Shown here in pieces: positions 42,877 to 52,007 of a DNA stretch of 64,000 bases. The position numbers and the translations under genes are program-made. The notes below the pieces were generated by a model, which saw only the letters and a list, made by a program, of their open reading frames with translations, was not told the origin of the DNA and did no database searches. How positions within the stretch are numbered: the stretch's first letter is position 1; every line of letters starts with the position of its first letter. The DNA comes from Vallitalea pronyensis. Its GTDB lineage: Bacteria; Bacillota; Clostridia; Lachnospirales; Vallitaleaceae. The stretch covers positions 4,731,001-4,795,000 of the forward strand of contig NZ_CP058649.1 of assembly GCF_018141445.1 (NCBI RefSeq), written 5' to 3'.

Positions 42877-43104
42877 CTATTTTGGTTCGATATTGAATAA
42901 GGTACCAATTACAGCATCAAGACCCTTGGATACCTGTGGCAATGGGACTCCTGCACTGTAGAGTATACTGAGTATGAATGTTGTGCCAAAGAAGATAACG
43001 TATATGACCAATTCCTTTGTTTTTTTATTTCGGACTAATGGTACAATTTCTGTCACCCCAATATACGCAAATATAAGGATGACAATTATTATTTGTATAT
43101 ACAT
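42877..43104 (-). CDS. Small two-span membrane protein of the germination operon (GerD-subunit-like)
   Basis: The product is 75 residues. Two membrane spans (IIIVILIFAYIGVTEIVPLV and LVIYVIFFGTTFILSILY) and a charged link are visible. Small two-span proteins called D subunits are encoded in many gerA-type operons and modulate receptor function; this fits by size, topology and place. GGTGATTCA precedes the ATG. Confidence 0.7.
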   Translation of the reverse strand: MYIQIIIVILIFAYIGVTEIVPLVRNKKTKELVIYVIFFGTTFILSILYSAGVPLPQVSKGLDAVIGTLFNIEPK

Positions 43105-43138
43105 TGAATCACCTTTTTCTCATCCATCATGTCACAGA

Positions 43139-44617
43139 TTATATGGATTTTTTTCGATTTCTTTTTTTGGAAATAAGCTTGCCTCGAATGTCTAAATACC
43201 ACCAGGGTGCTCGAATATAGCTGTCTTTAGCCCCTGATAAATCTTCAATAGAGTTCATGTCCAACATATAGGGCATACCAAAGCTTCGAATGGAGAATAG
43301 ATGCAAGTATAAATAAATCACGCCAAAAATATAGCCGTATAACCCTAAGAACGATGCTAATAATACAAAAGCAATTCTGATAAATATGGTTGCATTGGCC
43401 ATTTTGGGCAATAAGAAATTGGATATACCTGTAATACCGATGATGATGATCATAGGCTGGCTAACTAACCTGGCTTGAACAGCTGCTTGACCCACAACAA
43501 GGGCACCAACAATACTAATAGCAGAACCACTGTATTTGGAAATCCGAATGCCGGACTCACGTATCAATTCAAAGATAATAATCATCACCAGAGCTTCTAA
43601 AAATGTAGGAAACGGAATACCTTGCCGTGCTTCATAGATACTCAGTAAAAGCGGTGTTGGTACCAGTTCTTGGTGGTAATTAATAAGGGCAATATACAAT
43701 GCGGGTACACTGGTTGTAAGAAAAAATGATAAATACCTTAATAAACGATTAAATGTAGCAAAATAGTAATTTTGATAATAGTCTTCATCCACTTGAAAAT
43801 ATTCAAGAAATAAAAAAGGTGCGGTGATAGCCGTTGGCGACCCATTACATATGATGGCAACACGCCCTTCTAATAACTTGCCACAAACCGTATCTGGCCG
43901 TTCTGTACTGTAAAGGGTTTTAAAAAGAGACATGGGTTCATCTGTGATAAACTCTTCTATATAACCCGTGTCTAAAATACCATCAATATCTATTTTATCG
44001 AGTCTTCTCTCAACTTCTTTAATGATGTCTTTTTTGACGATGCCATCCACATAGCATATACAAATCTTGGTCTTCGTCACATTCCCAATTTCTCGAAATT
44101 TAAATTTCAGATTTTTATTAACGATCCGCCGTCTAATGAGGGCAAGATTGGAATAGATCACCTCATTGAACCCTTCTCTTGGCCCCCTGATAATGGTTTC
44201 TGAAATAGGTTCTGTAATATTCCTTGTTTTCCACTCCAACGTATTGAGAATACCTGCATCTGCAAATCCATCGATGAGTAAAATGCTTTTGCCAATATAT
44301 AGATTCTCAACCAATTGCGTATAATCGCTGCATTTCTTCACTTCATTCACCGTCGTAATACGATTGATGATATATTCCACAAAATCAGGGTTATTTTCAT
44401 GTTTTTTTAACTTTTCACTCATGAGGGGTTTAAATATATTTTCTGTCATGACTTCATCATTAATCATGCCTTTTACATAAAGTAAGCAAAATTTTTTCCG
44501 ACTGTTTTCATTTTCAAATTCACGATAGACAATGCTGTCATCATCCACAAAATCGTCCTTAAATAACTTAATACTCTTGCTTAATATCTTGCTGAGGGGT
44601 TTGGATTTTTTATTCAT
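43139..44617 (-). CDS. GerAA-type germinant receptor subunit
   Basis: The product is 492 residues. The soluble N-terminal half (about 1-290) is followed by about five spans with the family's LLSIYEARQGIPFPTFLEALVMI and FELIRESGIRISKYSGSAISIVGALVVGQAAVQARLVSQPMIIII. It ends SFGMPYMLDMNS. The A subunit forms a channel-like oligomer in the spore inner membrane and releases ions on germinant binding. AGGAGTGATC precedes the ATG. It is 14 bp after the C subunit gene. Confidence 0.95.
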   Translation of the reverse strand: MNKKSKPLSKILSKSIKLFKDDFVDDDSIVYREFENENSRKKFCLLYVKGMINDEVMTENIFKPLMSEKLKKHENNPDFVEYIINRITTVNEVKKCSDYTQLVENLYIGKSILLIDGFADAGILNTLEWKTRNITEPISETIIRGPREGFNEVIYSNLALIRRRIVNKNLKFKFREIGNVTKTKICICYVDGIVKKDIIKEVERRLDKIDIDGILDTGYIEEFITDEPMSLFKTLYSTERPDTVCGKLLEGRVAIICNGSPTAITAPFLFLEYFQVDEDYYQNYYFATFNRLLRYLSFFLTTSVPALYIALINYHQELVPTPLLLSIYEARQGIPFPTFLEALVMIIIFELIRESGIRISKYSGSAISIVGALVVGQAAVQARLVSQPMIIIIGITGISNFLLPKMANATIFIRIAFVLLASFLGLYGYIFGVIYLYLHLFSIRSFGMPYMLDMNSIEDLSGAKDSYIRAPWWYLDIRGKLISKKRNRKKSI

Positions 44618-44631
44618 CTGATCACTCCTAG

Positions 44632-45798
44632 CTAAAATTCATCTATTTTTATAGGTTCTGCTGATAATGCTGAACGCTTAATCTTAACATCTACTTGTAT
44701 GTCAACAGGTAACGTAGGGAACAGTACGTCCCAATCGTCCTCTATTTTTTTCCATACCTTATTTCTATTTCTTTTAATCAGGTCACCAAAACCGAAAATA
44801 TCGCTATTATACTCTTTTTGTACATGCTCAATGACTTGATTAATCCCTTCCGTTATCTCTTCGGCAGCAGCATCTTCCAAATCTTTTCGGTCTTTTTCGC
44901 TTAGAATATCAAAATCTGTAGAGCTTAGTTCGCTAATAGCCACCTCACACTTTACATCTATCTTCATAAGAAGGCTATCCCCATCAACAACAGGTGTCAT
45001 TTTCGTTGAATTCTTAAGTATTTCCAGGGATACATGACCCAGTCTTTGATTTTCACCAAAGGAATATTCCATGGATAAAGGTTGATTGCCTATTTCATTA
45101 TCAATGAATAAGTAATATAAGGTTTGTTTGGCTGTTAATTTCCCTACCATATTGGCACCTTTAAACACTGCTGTTCCAGAGATTCTATGGGTCTGTTCCC
45201 CATCCACCTCTTCCATGTTTACTAAGGGTATTGCAGGTTCAAAACCCTTTTTAGATATTTTCTCGATTACATTCCATACCGTAGTGGATTCGAATGTACC
45301 TATCTTTTTCTGATTCTGTAAAGCGTCATTTAACACCATGCTCACAACCGTATCCTTTGGTTTTTTTAAGAATAGTTGTCCTGCATCTGCATTATTACTT
45401 ACCAAGATATTCACATCTGGTCGATACTCTGCATCACGCATGGTATAATCCAATATTTCTGTTATACCCTTCATGGCTAGTTTTTCGCTAATAACTAGAA
45501 CTTTTATATGACTTAAATAAGCCCTTTTTCCATTTTTCTCTATGATCTTACGAATAGCTTGGAATACCGTATCACCAATATCTTCAGAAGCCTTACTTTC
45601 AAGCTGACCTTCTTTACTTTCTATGCCAACAACTTCATATGTAAGACGATATTGGTTATCGGGTTTTTGGTTCACTTCATATTCTGTATCGAGTCCTAAA
45701 CCTAACACAATCTCTATTTCATCAATTTCTTGGTAATTCCAACACCCTGTCAAGCAAGTTACTGCTATGAGTAAACACACTACTACACGTTTGTTCAT
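44632..45798 (-). CDS. Ger(x)C family spore germination lipoprotein
   Basis: The product is 388 residues from the ATG at 45798. A lipoprotein signal (VVVCLLIAVTCLTGCWNYQEI) has the lipobox LTGC, with W-x-x-x-E-I typical of GerAC. The family block EIVLGLGLDTE and the C-terminal domain (VQKEYNSDIFGFGDLIKR...PVDIQVDVKIKR) follow. The C subunit is diacylglycerylated and needed for receptor assembly. It is the first gene here (C-A-D-B-B-B), unlike the usual A-B-C order. Confidence 0.93.
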   Translation of the reverse strand: MNKRVVVCLLIAVTCLTGCWNYQEIDEIEIVLGLGLDTEYEVNQKPDNQYRLTYEVVGIESKEGQLESKASEDIGDTVFQAIRKIIEKNGKRAYLSHIKVLVISEKLAMKGITEILDYTMRDAEYRPDVNILVSNNADAGQLFLKKPKDTVVSMVLNDALQNQKKIGTFESTTVWNVIEKISKKGFEPAIPLVNMEEVDGEQTHRISGTAVFKGANMVGKLTAKQTLYYLFIDNEIGNQPLSMEYSFGENQRLGHVSLEILKNSTKMTPVVDGDSLLMKIDVKCEVAISELSSTDFDILSEKDRKDLEDAAAEEITEGINQVIEHVQKEYNSDIFGFGDLIKRNRNKVWKKIEDDWDVLFPTLPVDIQVDVKIKRSALSAEPIKIDEF

Positions 45799-45914
45799 GT
45801 TCGCTTCATCCTCCATAGCCCAATATTTTGCTATTACGTAATTATTACTATTATCCCAAAATATGTTTGTATTATTCTATTTTATTAAAACGACCATAAG
45901 GATGGATGCACCAA

Positions 45915-45953
45915 AAGAGCCGATATATTCACACTTGGAATATAACGGCTCGC
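45915..45953 (-). terminator. Terminator of the Rieske oxygenase gene
   Basis: GAGCCG-A-TATATTC...GAATATA-A-CGGCTC has TTTTGG on the minus-strand side, 34 bp past the stop. Confidence 0.8.
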
Positions 45954-45985
45954 ATATAAAAATTAAATGTAGAATTTTGCAATCC

Positions 45986-46975
45986 TTAACTCACTTCGGC
46001 ACTCTTATCCGCTTCTTTAAGAAGTTGTTCCCGTAATTTTCTGTACTCAATAATAGGTAAATCTGCCTGAAATAATTTTTCCCCTATGTTTAACCTGCTT
46101 ATGATGGGTCGCTGAGTTTCAACAACTCTCCGGTCCTCGTGAGCTACTTTGATATTAAACTTCATAAATAGCCAATGAACGAGAGGACGTATAAGGGGTA
46201 TATTAATGAAATTCTGATAAAATCTTAGATAAAGTATGGTATGTTCATCATCGATTGGAACAAATGCACCAACAATCCGCATTTTGGAAGTAATGTAATT
46301 CTGCCATAAATTAGGGAATATGAATTCTAACCGCTGACTGCCTTCTGGCTTCTCCTTTAATTCATTAGGCTTTTTAGGTTGTGACCCATCATCCAGTTTA
46401 TTATACACATACATATAAAATTGATCATCCTTTTTCCAGACAACCTTAGGTCCATCCACCATGGTTTTATTACCTCGTCCTATGGTCTTTTTATGGATGA
46501 AGGGGACATGAGCACAGTCTAATTGATTCTCAATGACACGAGAGTAATGTGCTTTCCAAGGGTCCTTCTTGGTGGCATAATGCATACCGTAAAGATTATT
46601 GAAAAAGGAAGGTTCCGATTGAATCTTGTCTGTATCACCCCAGAAAATCCATATAAAGCCATGAGCTTCATGAGTGGTATACTTATTCACAAAATAATGC
46701 TTTGGAACACTTGCCTCCTTACCATTGGCTGGCACAAGCACACATTTTCCTTCTGCATCAAATGCCAAGCCATGAAATGGACATTGAAGATGATCATGGA
46801 CAATACTGCCTTTACTTAGTGCAACCCCTCGATGACAGCATTTATCAAATAAACACACGACCTTACCTGCTTTATCGCGCCATAATACAAGTTTTTCATT
46901 GAACCTTTTCATCCCGATTGGTTTTTCCTTGATTTCGTCAGATGAAGCGATGACATACCATTGATTACGAATCAT
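45986..46975 (-). CDS. Rieske non-heme iron oxygenase (pheophorbide-a-oxygenase-like)
   Basis: The product is 329 residues. The N-terminal Rieske 2Fe-2S centre is complete: CCHRGVALSKG (C-x-H) and CPFHGLAFD (C-x2-H). The catalytic domain has ENQLDCAHVPFIHKKTIG with the usual D and two His for mononuclear iron. Such enzymes use oxygen and electrons from a reductase to hydroxylate or demethylate substrates; no reductase lies nearby. In an anaerobe this is unexpected. AGGGTGTTCG precedes the ATG. Substrate unknown. Confidence 0.88.
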   Translation of the reverse strand: MIRNQWYVIASSDEIKEKPIGMKRFNEKLVLWRDKAGKVVCLFDKCCHRGVALSKGSIVHDHLQCPFHGLAFDAEGKCVLVPANGKEASVPKHYFVNKYTTHEAHGFIWIFWGDTDKIQSEPSFFNNLYGMHYATKKDPWKAHYSRVIENQLDCAHVPFIHKKTIGRGNKTMVDGPKVVWKKDDQFYMYVYNKLDDGSQPKKPNELKEKPEGSQRLEFIFPNLWQNYITSKMRIVGAFVPIDDEHTILYLRFYQNFINIPLIRPLVHWLFMKFNIKVAHEDRRVVETQRPIISRLNIGEKLFQADLPIIEYRKLREQLLKEADKSAEVS

Positions 46976-47152
46976 ACGAACACCCTTTCTAAACGCTTTA
47001 TATGAGAACTATATAAAAGTAGGTAATAGATCTGTTATAAATGTCATAAACATCCGATAGCTTCATATTACTATAAAATAAGTAGTTTGTATAGTTTATT
47101 TATATTAAACCCTACCCTGCAAAATTTAGGAAAATATATTTTGAAGAAATGA

Positions 47153-47181
47153 TTGATATTTTGTCGACTATCTGTTATTAT
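47153..47181 (+). promoter_or_regulatory. Promoter of the DAK2-DegV gene
   Basis: TTGATA (47153-47158), a 17-base spacer and TATTAT (47176-47181), 60 bp before the ATG with a GGGGGA ribosome binding site. Confidence 0.65.
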
Positions 47182-47241
47182 TAGATAAGAAGTACTATTA
47201 CTTAATAATTAATATTAATAAACTAGATTGGGGGACAGCTT

Positions 47242-49017
47242 ATGTTAAATATGATGAACAGTAAGAAAATGTACAACGCTTATTTATCCGGTGCAAAAGA
47301 AGTTATGTTACATAAATCACTTTTAAATAGAATAAATGTTTTCCCTGTTGCTGATGGGGATACAGGCAGCAACTTATTTTCAACCATGCATTCCATTATT
47401 AAAGACTCTCAAGTGGATACTTCCGTTAAAGTCACATTAGAATCCATTGCGGACGCCGCTTTAAGTGGGGCTAGAGGTAACTCCGGTATTATTTTTGCTC
47501 AATACTTAAACGGTCTAAGCAGTGAAATGGAACACAATTCAACATTAACCATACACAATTTCACCGTGGCTAATCAAAACGCTGTTCAATATGCCTATGA
47601 TGCCATATCTAATCCCACAGAAGGTACCATGATTACGGTCATCAAAGCATGGGCAGATGCCCTCCATGAATGGCATAAAAAAACCAATGACTTCATTGAA
47701 CTCCTTACGCATTCTTTTAAAGAACTGGAAACGTCACTCAAAAACACACCTAATCAGTTAAAGGTCTTAAAAAAAGCATCTGTCGTTGATTCTGGTGCAA
47801 AAGGTTTTGTTTACTTTATAAAAGGTTTCTTGGAATTTTTAAAAAATGGTCATGAACATGTAGAATTAGATGATTTGGAAGATAACCTTGATGATATTGC
47901 CTTTGCAGAACCTCATCATCATGATACCGAAATCCTCTACCGTTATTGTACCGAAGCCATGATAGAAGGTCAATCCTTAGACCACAATACCATCAAATAC
48001 CAGCTTTCTCATTTAGGTGATTCGTTAATCATTGCTGGTAACAAACGGAAGACAAGAATACATATACATACCGATGAACCTTATAAAGTATTTGATATAC
48101 TTGGTAAGATATCAAGGATTACGTTTCAAAAAGTAGACGATATGAAAATAGAAAAAGATGTGGTACAAAATAGAAAAAGTGATATCGCATTGGTTACCGA
48201 TTCCATCGCTGATTTACCTCAGTCCTTTATTGATGAACATCAGATTCATGTCATTAATCTTAATATACTGATGGAGAATACCAATTATTTTGATAAGCTC
48301 ACCATTAAAAATGAAAAAATATTGGATTATGTGCATCATCATCGCGAACTGCCGACCTCTTCACAACCGAACTATAAAACCATTGAACATTTGTTTTCCT
48401 TTTTGCTTACTTATTATCAATCAGTTATTGTTGTTACCGTATCCAAAGAATTAAGCGGTACGTATAACATCATTCACCAAGTCGCTAAAACCTTTGAAAA
48501 AACAAATAAGAAAATATCCGTTGTGAATTCTAAGCAAAATTCAGGTGCACAAGGCTTATTGGTTAGAGCATGTGCTGAAGCTATTCGTTCTCAAAAAAGT
48601 CATGATGACATTGTGAAAGACTTAGAAAACAACATTGAAAAAAGTAAAATACTCGTAAGTGTTAAAACACTGGATAATATGATTAAATCTGGACGTTTGA
48701 GTGTAAAACAAGGTAAGTTGGCTAATTTCTTCAACTTGAAACCCATTGTTACCCTTGACGACCAAGGCAAAGGAACCATTGGCAGTATCGCTTTTAGTGA
48801 AAAAGGCTGTTTAAAAAAGCTCATTAAACACATTAAGCAAGTAGACATTCAAGCATACGCCATCGTTCATGCCAACGACTTAACCAGAGCTCAAGCGTAT
48901 GCTAAGAAATTTGAAGAGATTATAGGCAAAGAAGCACTCTACATTGAAGAAATATCTTCTATTACTGCTATGAATGCAGGGCAAGGTGCTATTGCCATTT
49001 CGTATATAGCAAAATAG
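47242..49017 (+). CDS. DAK2 (FakA-like) and DegV (FakB-like) fusion protein
   Basis: The product is 591 residues. The N-terminal DAK2 domain (to about 205) has the nucleotide/metal motif NVFPVADGDTGSNLFSTM and SGARGNSGIIFAQYLNG, as in dihydroxyacetone-kinase-like FakA. A middle link (about 225-310) carries HIHTDEPYKV. The C-terminal 280 residues (IALVTDSIADLPQSFI...TVSKELSGTYNI...MNAGQGAIAISYI) are a DegV fold. In Gram-positives FakA phosphorylates the fatty acid held by FakB; here both parts sit on one chain. GGGGGAC precedes the ATG. Confidence 0.9.
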   Translation: MLNMMNSKKMYNAYLSGAKEVMLHKSLLNRINVFPVADGDTGSNLFSTMHSIIKDSQVDTSVKVTLESIADAALSGARGNSGIIFAQYLNGLSSEMEHNSTLTIHNFTVANQNAVQYAYDAISNPTEGTMITVIKAWADALHEWHKKTNDFIELLTHSFKELETSLKNTPNQLKVLKKASVVDSGAKGFVYFIKGFLEFLKNGHEHVELDDLEDNLDDIAFAEPHHHDTEILYRYCTEAMIEGQSLDHNTIKYQLSHLGDSLIIAGNKRKTRIHIHTDEPYKVFDILGKISRITFQKVDDMKIEKDVVQNRKSDIALVTDSIADLPQSFIDEHQIHVINLNILMENTNYFDKLTIKNEKILDYVHHHRELPTSSQPNYKTIEHLFSFLLTYYQSVIVVTVSKELSGTYNIIHQVAKTFEKTNKKISVVNSKQNSGAQGLLVRACAEAIRSQKSHDDIVKDLENNIEKSKILVSVKTLDNMIKSGRLSVKQGKLANFFNLKPIVTLDDQGKGTIGSIAFSEKGCLKKLIKHIKQVDIQAYAIVHANDLTRAQAYAKKFEEIIGKEALYIEEISSITAMNAGQGAIAISYIAK

Positions 49018-49039
49018 CAACAAATTAGGAGGTGTTACC

Positions 49040-49822
49040 ATGATTTATTTACAAGCATTTATCATTTTACTGGCCTATTTCTTAATCTTTTTTATCATTG
49101 GCCAGATCATCAAGAATAATTCTATCGTAGACATTGGATGGGGCTTGGGTTTTGTGATTTTAGCTGGGTTTATGTATGCATTAGGAGGGACATATACCTT
49201 TAGAAGCACCATTATAACGGTTTTAGTTGCATTATGGGGACTTCGACTCACTTATCATCTAGCACGTCGAAACATTGGGAAACCGGAAGATTATCGATAC
49301 GTTAATATGCGAAAAAGATGGGGAACCAGATATGCCTATATAAAAGCTTTCTTCAACGTGTATTTTCTTCAAATGGCACTTATGTACATTATTGGTTTAC
49401 CCATTATCATGATTAATCAATCTCAGAATTCCACAACCACAGCTCTTGATTACATAGGTTTAGCTGTATGGGTTATGGGTTATGCTTTTGAAGTGGTAGG
49501 CGATTATCAGTTGAAACAATTCAAGAAGAACCCTGCTAACAAAGGGAAAATCATGAACAAAGGACTATGGCAATACACAAGACATCCTAATTACTTTGGA
49601 GAGGCTGTCATGTGGTGGGGCATCTTCATCATAGGGCTATCCATTGAACAACCCCTCATCATGATTATCAGTCCAATCACCATTACCTTTTTCCTTCGTT
49701 TTGTATCCGGTGTACCATTACTTGAAAAAAAATATGCCGGTCGACCTGACTTCATTGCCTATACACAACAGACAAATATTTTTATACCTTGGTTTCCCAA
49801 AAAAACCAAAACATCCATTTAG
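49040..49822 (+). CDS. DUF1295 / steroid 5-alpha-reductase-like membrane protein
   Basis: The product is 260 residues with six to seven spans. The C-terminal GLWQYTRHPNYFGEAVMWWGIFI is the conserved family block, related to isoprenylcysteine methyltransferases and 5-alpha reductases. VDIGWGLGF near the N-terminus is also typical. It is 22 bp after the DAK2-DegV gene, with AGGAGG upstream, so they may be co-transcribed. Substrate unknown. Confidence 0.88.
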   Translation: MIYLQAFIILLAYFLIFFIIGQIIKNNSIVDIGWGLGFVILAGFMYALGGTYTFRSTIITVLVALWGLRLTYHLARRNIGKPEDYRYVNMRKRWGTRYAYIKAFFNVYFLQMALMYIIGLPIIMINQSQNSTTTALDYIGLAVWVMGYAFEVVGDYQLKQFKKNPANKGKIMNKGLWQYTRHPNYFGEAVMWWGIFIIGLSIEQPLIMIISPITITFFLRFVSGVPLLEKKYAGRPDFIAYTQQTNIFIPWFPKKTKTSI

Positions 49823-49906
49823 GGGTATTCTATACAATACCCCCTCTTTGTGGGTGACATATAACGCCATACATGATTGTCTATGAAAAGATTGGAGGTA
49901 TTTTTT

Positions 49907-50305
49907 ATGCAAATGATAAAAACGTATGTTATCACTTTTTTAGTCTTCATGTCCATTGACCTGGTATGGTTGGGCTTTGTGGCTAAAAAGTTATATCGCA
50001 GTCAGATAGGATTTATCATGAAAACCCATGTTAATTGGGTAGCGGCTATTTTATTCTATCTACTCTATATTGTAGGTTTATTGGTCTTTGCCCTTAATCC
50101 AGCCCTTGAGAAAAATAGCTGGCAGCATGCCTTATTCCTTGGTATGTTTTTTGGGTTAATTACCTATGCTACTTATGATTTAACAAACCTTGCCACCTTA
50201 AAAGACTGGCCACTAGCCATTACCATCATCGACTTGGCTTGGGGAACGACTCTGGGTGGTCTAACCACACTACTGAGCTATCTTATCGTAAAAAGAATAA
50301 GCTAA
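49907..50305 (+). CDS. DUF2177 family membrane protein
   Basis: The product is 132 residues from the ATG at 49907 (TTGGAGG upstream); the frame to 49877 starts in the leader. Four spans with SIDLVWLGFVAKKLYRSQIG, GLITYATYDLTNLATLKDWP and DLAWGTTLGG, the marks of DUF2177. In other bacteria this family accompanies DUF1295 proteins, as here. Role unknown. Confidence 0.9.
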   Translation: MQMIKTYVITFLVFMSIDLVWLGFVAKKLYRSQIGFIMKTHVNWVAAILFYLLYIVGLLVFALNPALEKNSWQHALFLGMFFGLITYATYDLTNLATLKDWPLAITIIDLAWGTTLGGLTTLLSYLIVKRIS

Positions 50306-50327
50306 TCATGTGTTTACAAAAAAATAT

Positions 50328-50358
50328 AAGAGGTTAAGCTTTAGCTTAACCTCTTTCC
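50328..50358 (+). terminator. Terminator of the DAK2-DegV to DUF2177 unit
   Basis: AAGAGGTTAAGCT and AGCTTAACCTCTT form a 13-bp stem followed by TCCTT. Confidence 0.8.
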
Positions 50359-50454
50359 TTATGTTATAAGAGAGCAAATGTTATTTGTTACTGTGAAAAC
50401 CACAATATCTTATATCGTTTAATCGCTATCATTTTCTAGTGACTTAAGCATCTT

Positions 50455-50685
50455 TTAGGTCAATAAAGCCACTAAACCACTTCTTATAATGATGAGTAGA
50501 AGAACAATGACGTTAATCATAATACCTGAAATACCTAAATATTTATTATAGGACCCATAAGCTATGATGCCCAATGTTAAGCCAAGAATACTGACACCGA
50601 TTCCTGCAATAGGCAGTAACCATAAGATTAATCCTAAGCTTCCTAACACAATGGACAACAACCCTTCTAATTTTCTTTGTTGCAT
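50455..50685 (-). CDS. Small membrane protein
   Basis: The product is 76 residues with two hydrophobic segments, LSIVLGSLGLILWLLPIAGIGVSILGLTLGI and a final IMINVIVLLLIIIRSGLVALL. Glycine-rich and DUF4190-like, but too short for certainty. GAGGTGAAC lies upstream of the ATG. A run of hairpins lies upstream of this gene on the opposite strand. Confidence 0.55.
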   Translation of the reverse strand: MQQRKLEGLLSIVLGSLGLILWLLPIAGIGVSILGLTLGIIAYGSYNKYLGISGIMINVIVLLLIIIRSGLVALLT

Positions 50686-50782
50686 GTGTTCACCTCAAAA
50701 AATTTATCCATTAATTTTATATAAACTGTAACACATATATAGACAAGTACATATATTAAATTAGGACAACATATATTAGACT

Positions 50783-50966
50783 TAATTGCTAGTCAATTAG
50801 ACGGACAAGTAAAACTTGTCAAGCAAAATCCTCCTCAGAATTGTAAGTAAGGTACAGTGAATACTGTACCTTACTTCAGCGCATTGAAAAACGCTGATTT
50901 CTACACGACTACTTCAAACCAAGAATCTTATCGTATACGACGCGATAACAATTCTTGGTTTTTTCC
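50783..50966 (+). ncRNA. Candidate small RNA, five hairpins with terminator
   Basis: Stems in order: 50783-50788/50794-50799; 50804-50810/50814-50820; 50845-50858/50863-50876 (14 perfect bp); 50876-50881/50892-50897; and 50916-50926/50951-50961 with an inner TTATCG/CGATAA. The last stem is followed by a six-T run. A linker at 50821-50844 is unpaired and holds TCCTCCTC, complementary to a Shine-Dalgarno. No plus-strand gene explains the terminator, since the nearest upstream gene ends in its own at 50328-50358. The minus strand has a TTGACA within the second stem. Confidence 0.5.
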
Positions 50967-51035
50967 TATGGTTAGAACTAAGCGCTTTTCAAAAAGCTGT
51001 CATACAGACCACTTCATCTACAGTATGTATGTCTA

Positions 51036-51758
51036 TTATTTATCGATATAGAGTTCAACGGCACAATAATGATGCACTTCATCATAATTAATCAAACGGA
51101 AGCTTTGATATTTTATTTCGCTTAGAATCTCTACATCATCATCTACAACGTAATCGCCTAATTCCATCTCTGTTTCAAATGGAATCTCCTTCTCCACTTG
51201 TACTTGTTTTTCTGCTATAAAGTCACCTTCATGTATACTTTCATCCATCCAAAAAGACCTTTTCTCAGCTGGAACAAGCCCTACTTCACAATAAATCACA
51301 TATTTTATTGAACCTTCTAATTTCAACTTGGATGTATGGTTAAAATGATTGTTAATCTGTTCCTGCTTTTTAATGGTTGTTATGATGGCAATATGACTTA
51401 TTTCAACAATTTCATCTTCATAATTTTCAATCATAAGTCTCTCTTCAAACTGTAGAAACTTGGATATCTTGGTGCTGAGTTCCTGTTCCTCTACATCTAT
51501 GGTAATGGTGGAGTATTTTTCACCAACATCTGTAATCATTACTTTTATACGAAACTGTTCCTGCCCAACAAAATCTTTAGTAGGCACATAAGACCAATAA
51601 CCATTGGTGGTTAATTCCGCTTTACCATGTTCTGGTTCTTTATCAAATGAACACTGAATCTGATCTCTTGATATATTTTTAATGAGAATACGTCCATCCA
51701 TTCTCGAACCCTGTTTCATAACCATACTATAATTATGAACCTTAATTTTAGTACTCAA
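51036..51758 (-). CDS. Protein with Ig-like N-terminus and possible SPOCS (DUF3794)-like C-terminus
   Basis: The product is 240 residues starting at a TTG with GGGGTGAG upstream. Residues 10-90 (MKQGSRMDGRILIKN...GYWSYVPTKDFVGQEQFRIKVMI) resemble a cadherin-like/Ig domain with an N-G-x-W-x-Y-x-P strand. The C-terminal half has SIKYVIYCEVGLVPAE... and EIPFETEMELGDYVVDDDVEI, resembling the SPOCS domain of sporulation coat proteins. If so it is a spore-surface factor. No signal peptide is present. The domain calls are by pattern. Confidence 0.45.
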   Translation of the reverse strand: MSTKIKVHNYSMVMKQGSRMDGRILIKNISRDQIQCSFDKEPEHGKAELTTNGYWSYVPTKDFVGQEQFRIKVMITDVGEKYSTITIDVEEQELSTKISKFLQFEERLMIENYEDEIVEISHIAIITTIKKQEQINNHFNHTSKLKLEGSIKYVIYCEVGLVPAEKRSFWMDESIHEGDFIAEKQVQVEKEIPFETEMELGDYVVDDDVEILSEIKYQSFRLINYDEVHHYCAVELYIDK

Positions 51759-51845
51759 ATTCTCACCCCTACTAGCAACTTAATACTATTATATGCGAAT
51801 ACAGATTATAAGTTGTAGTGTTTGTTTAAGAATTTCATAAAGGTT

Positions 51846-52007
51846 CTAGTCAATTAATTTATGACGAGCATTGAGGAGTATGCCACCAAAGACAATAGAA
51901 ATAATACCAATAGCTACTCCTGTTACAATGGTTATAACACCAAGGGCAATGCCTGCCTTACCTGACGCACTTACCTTCTTATATAATTTATCATCATATT
52001 GTAGCAT
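51846..52007 (-). CDS. Small hydrophobic protein of 53 residues
   Basis: The ATG at 52007 has AAAGGAGATAGACAT upstream, an excellent ribosome binding site, and TAG at 51846-51848. The product begins MLQYDDKLYKKVSASGK and has one glycine-rich span (AGIALGVITIVTGVAIGIISIVFGGILL) before NARHKLID. It lies 87 bp before the start of the 51036-51758 gene. Single-span small membrane protein, function unknown. Confidence 0.6.
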   Translation of the reverse strand: MLQYDDKLYKKVSASGKAGIALGVITIVTGVAIGIISIVFGGILLNARHKLID

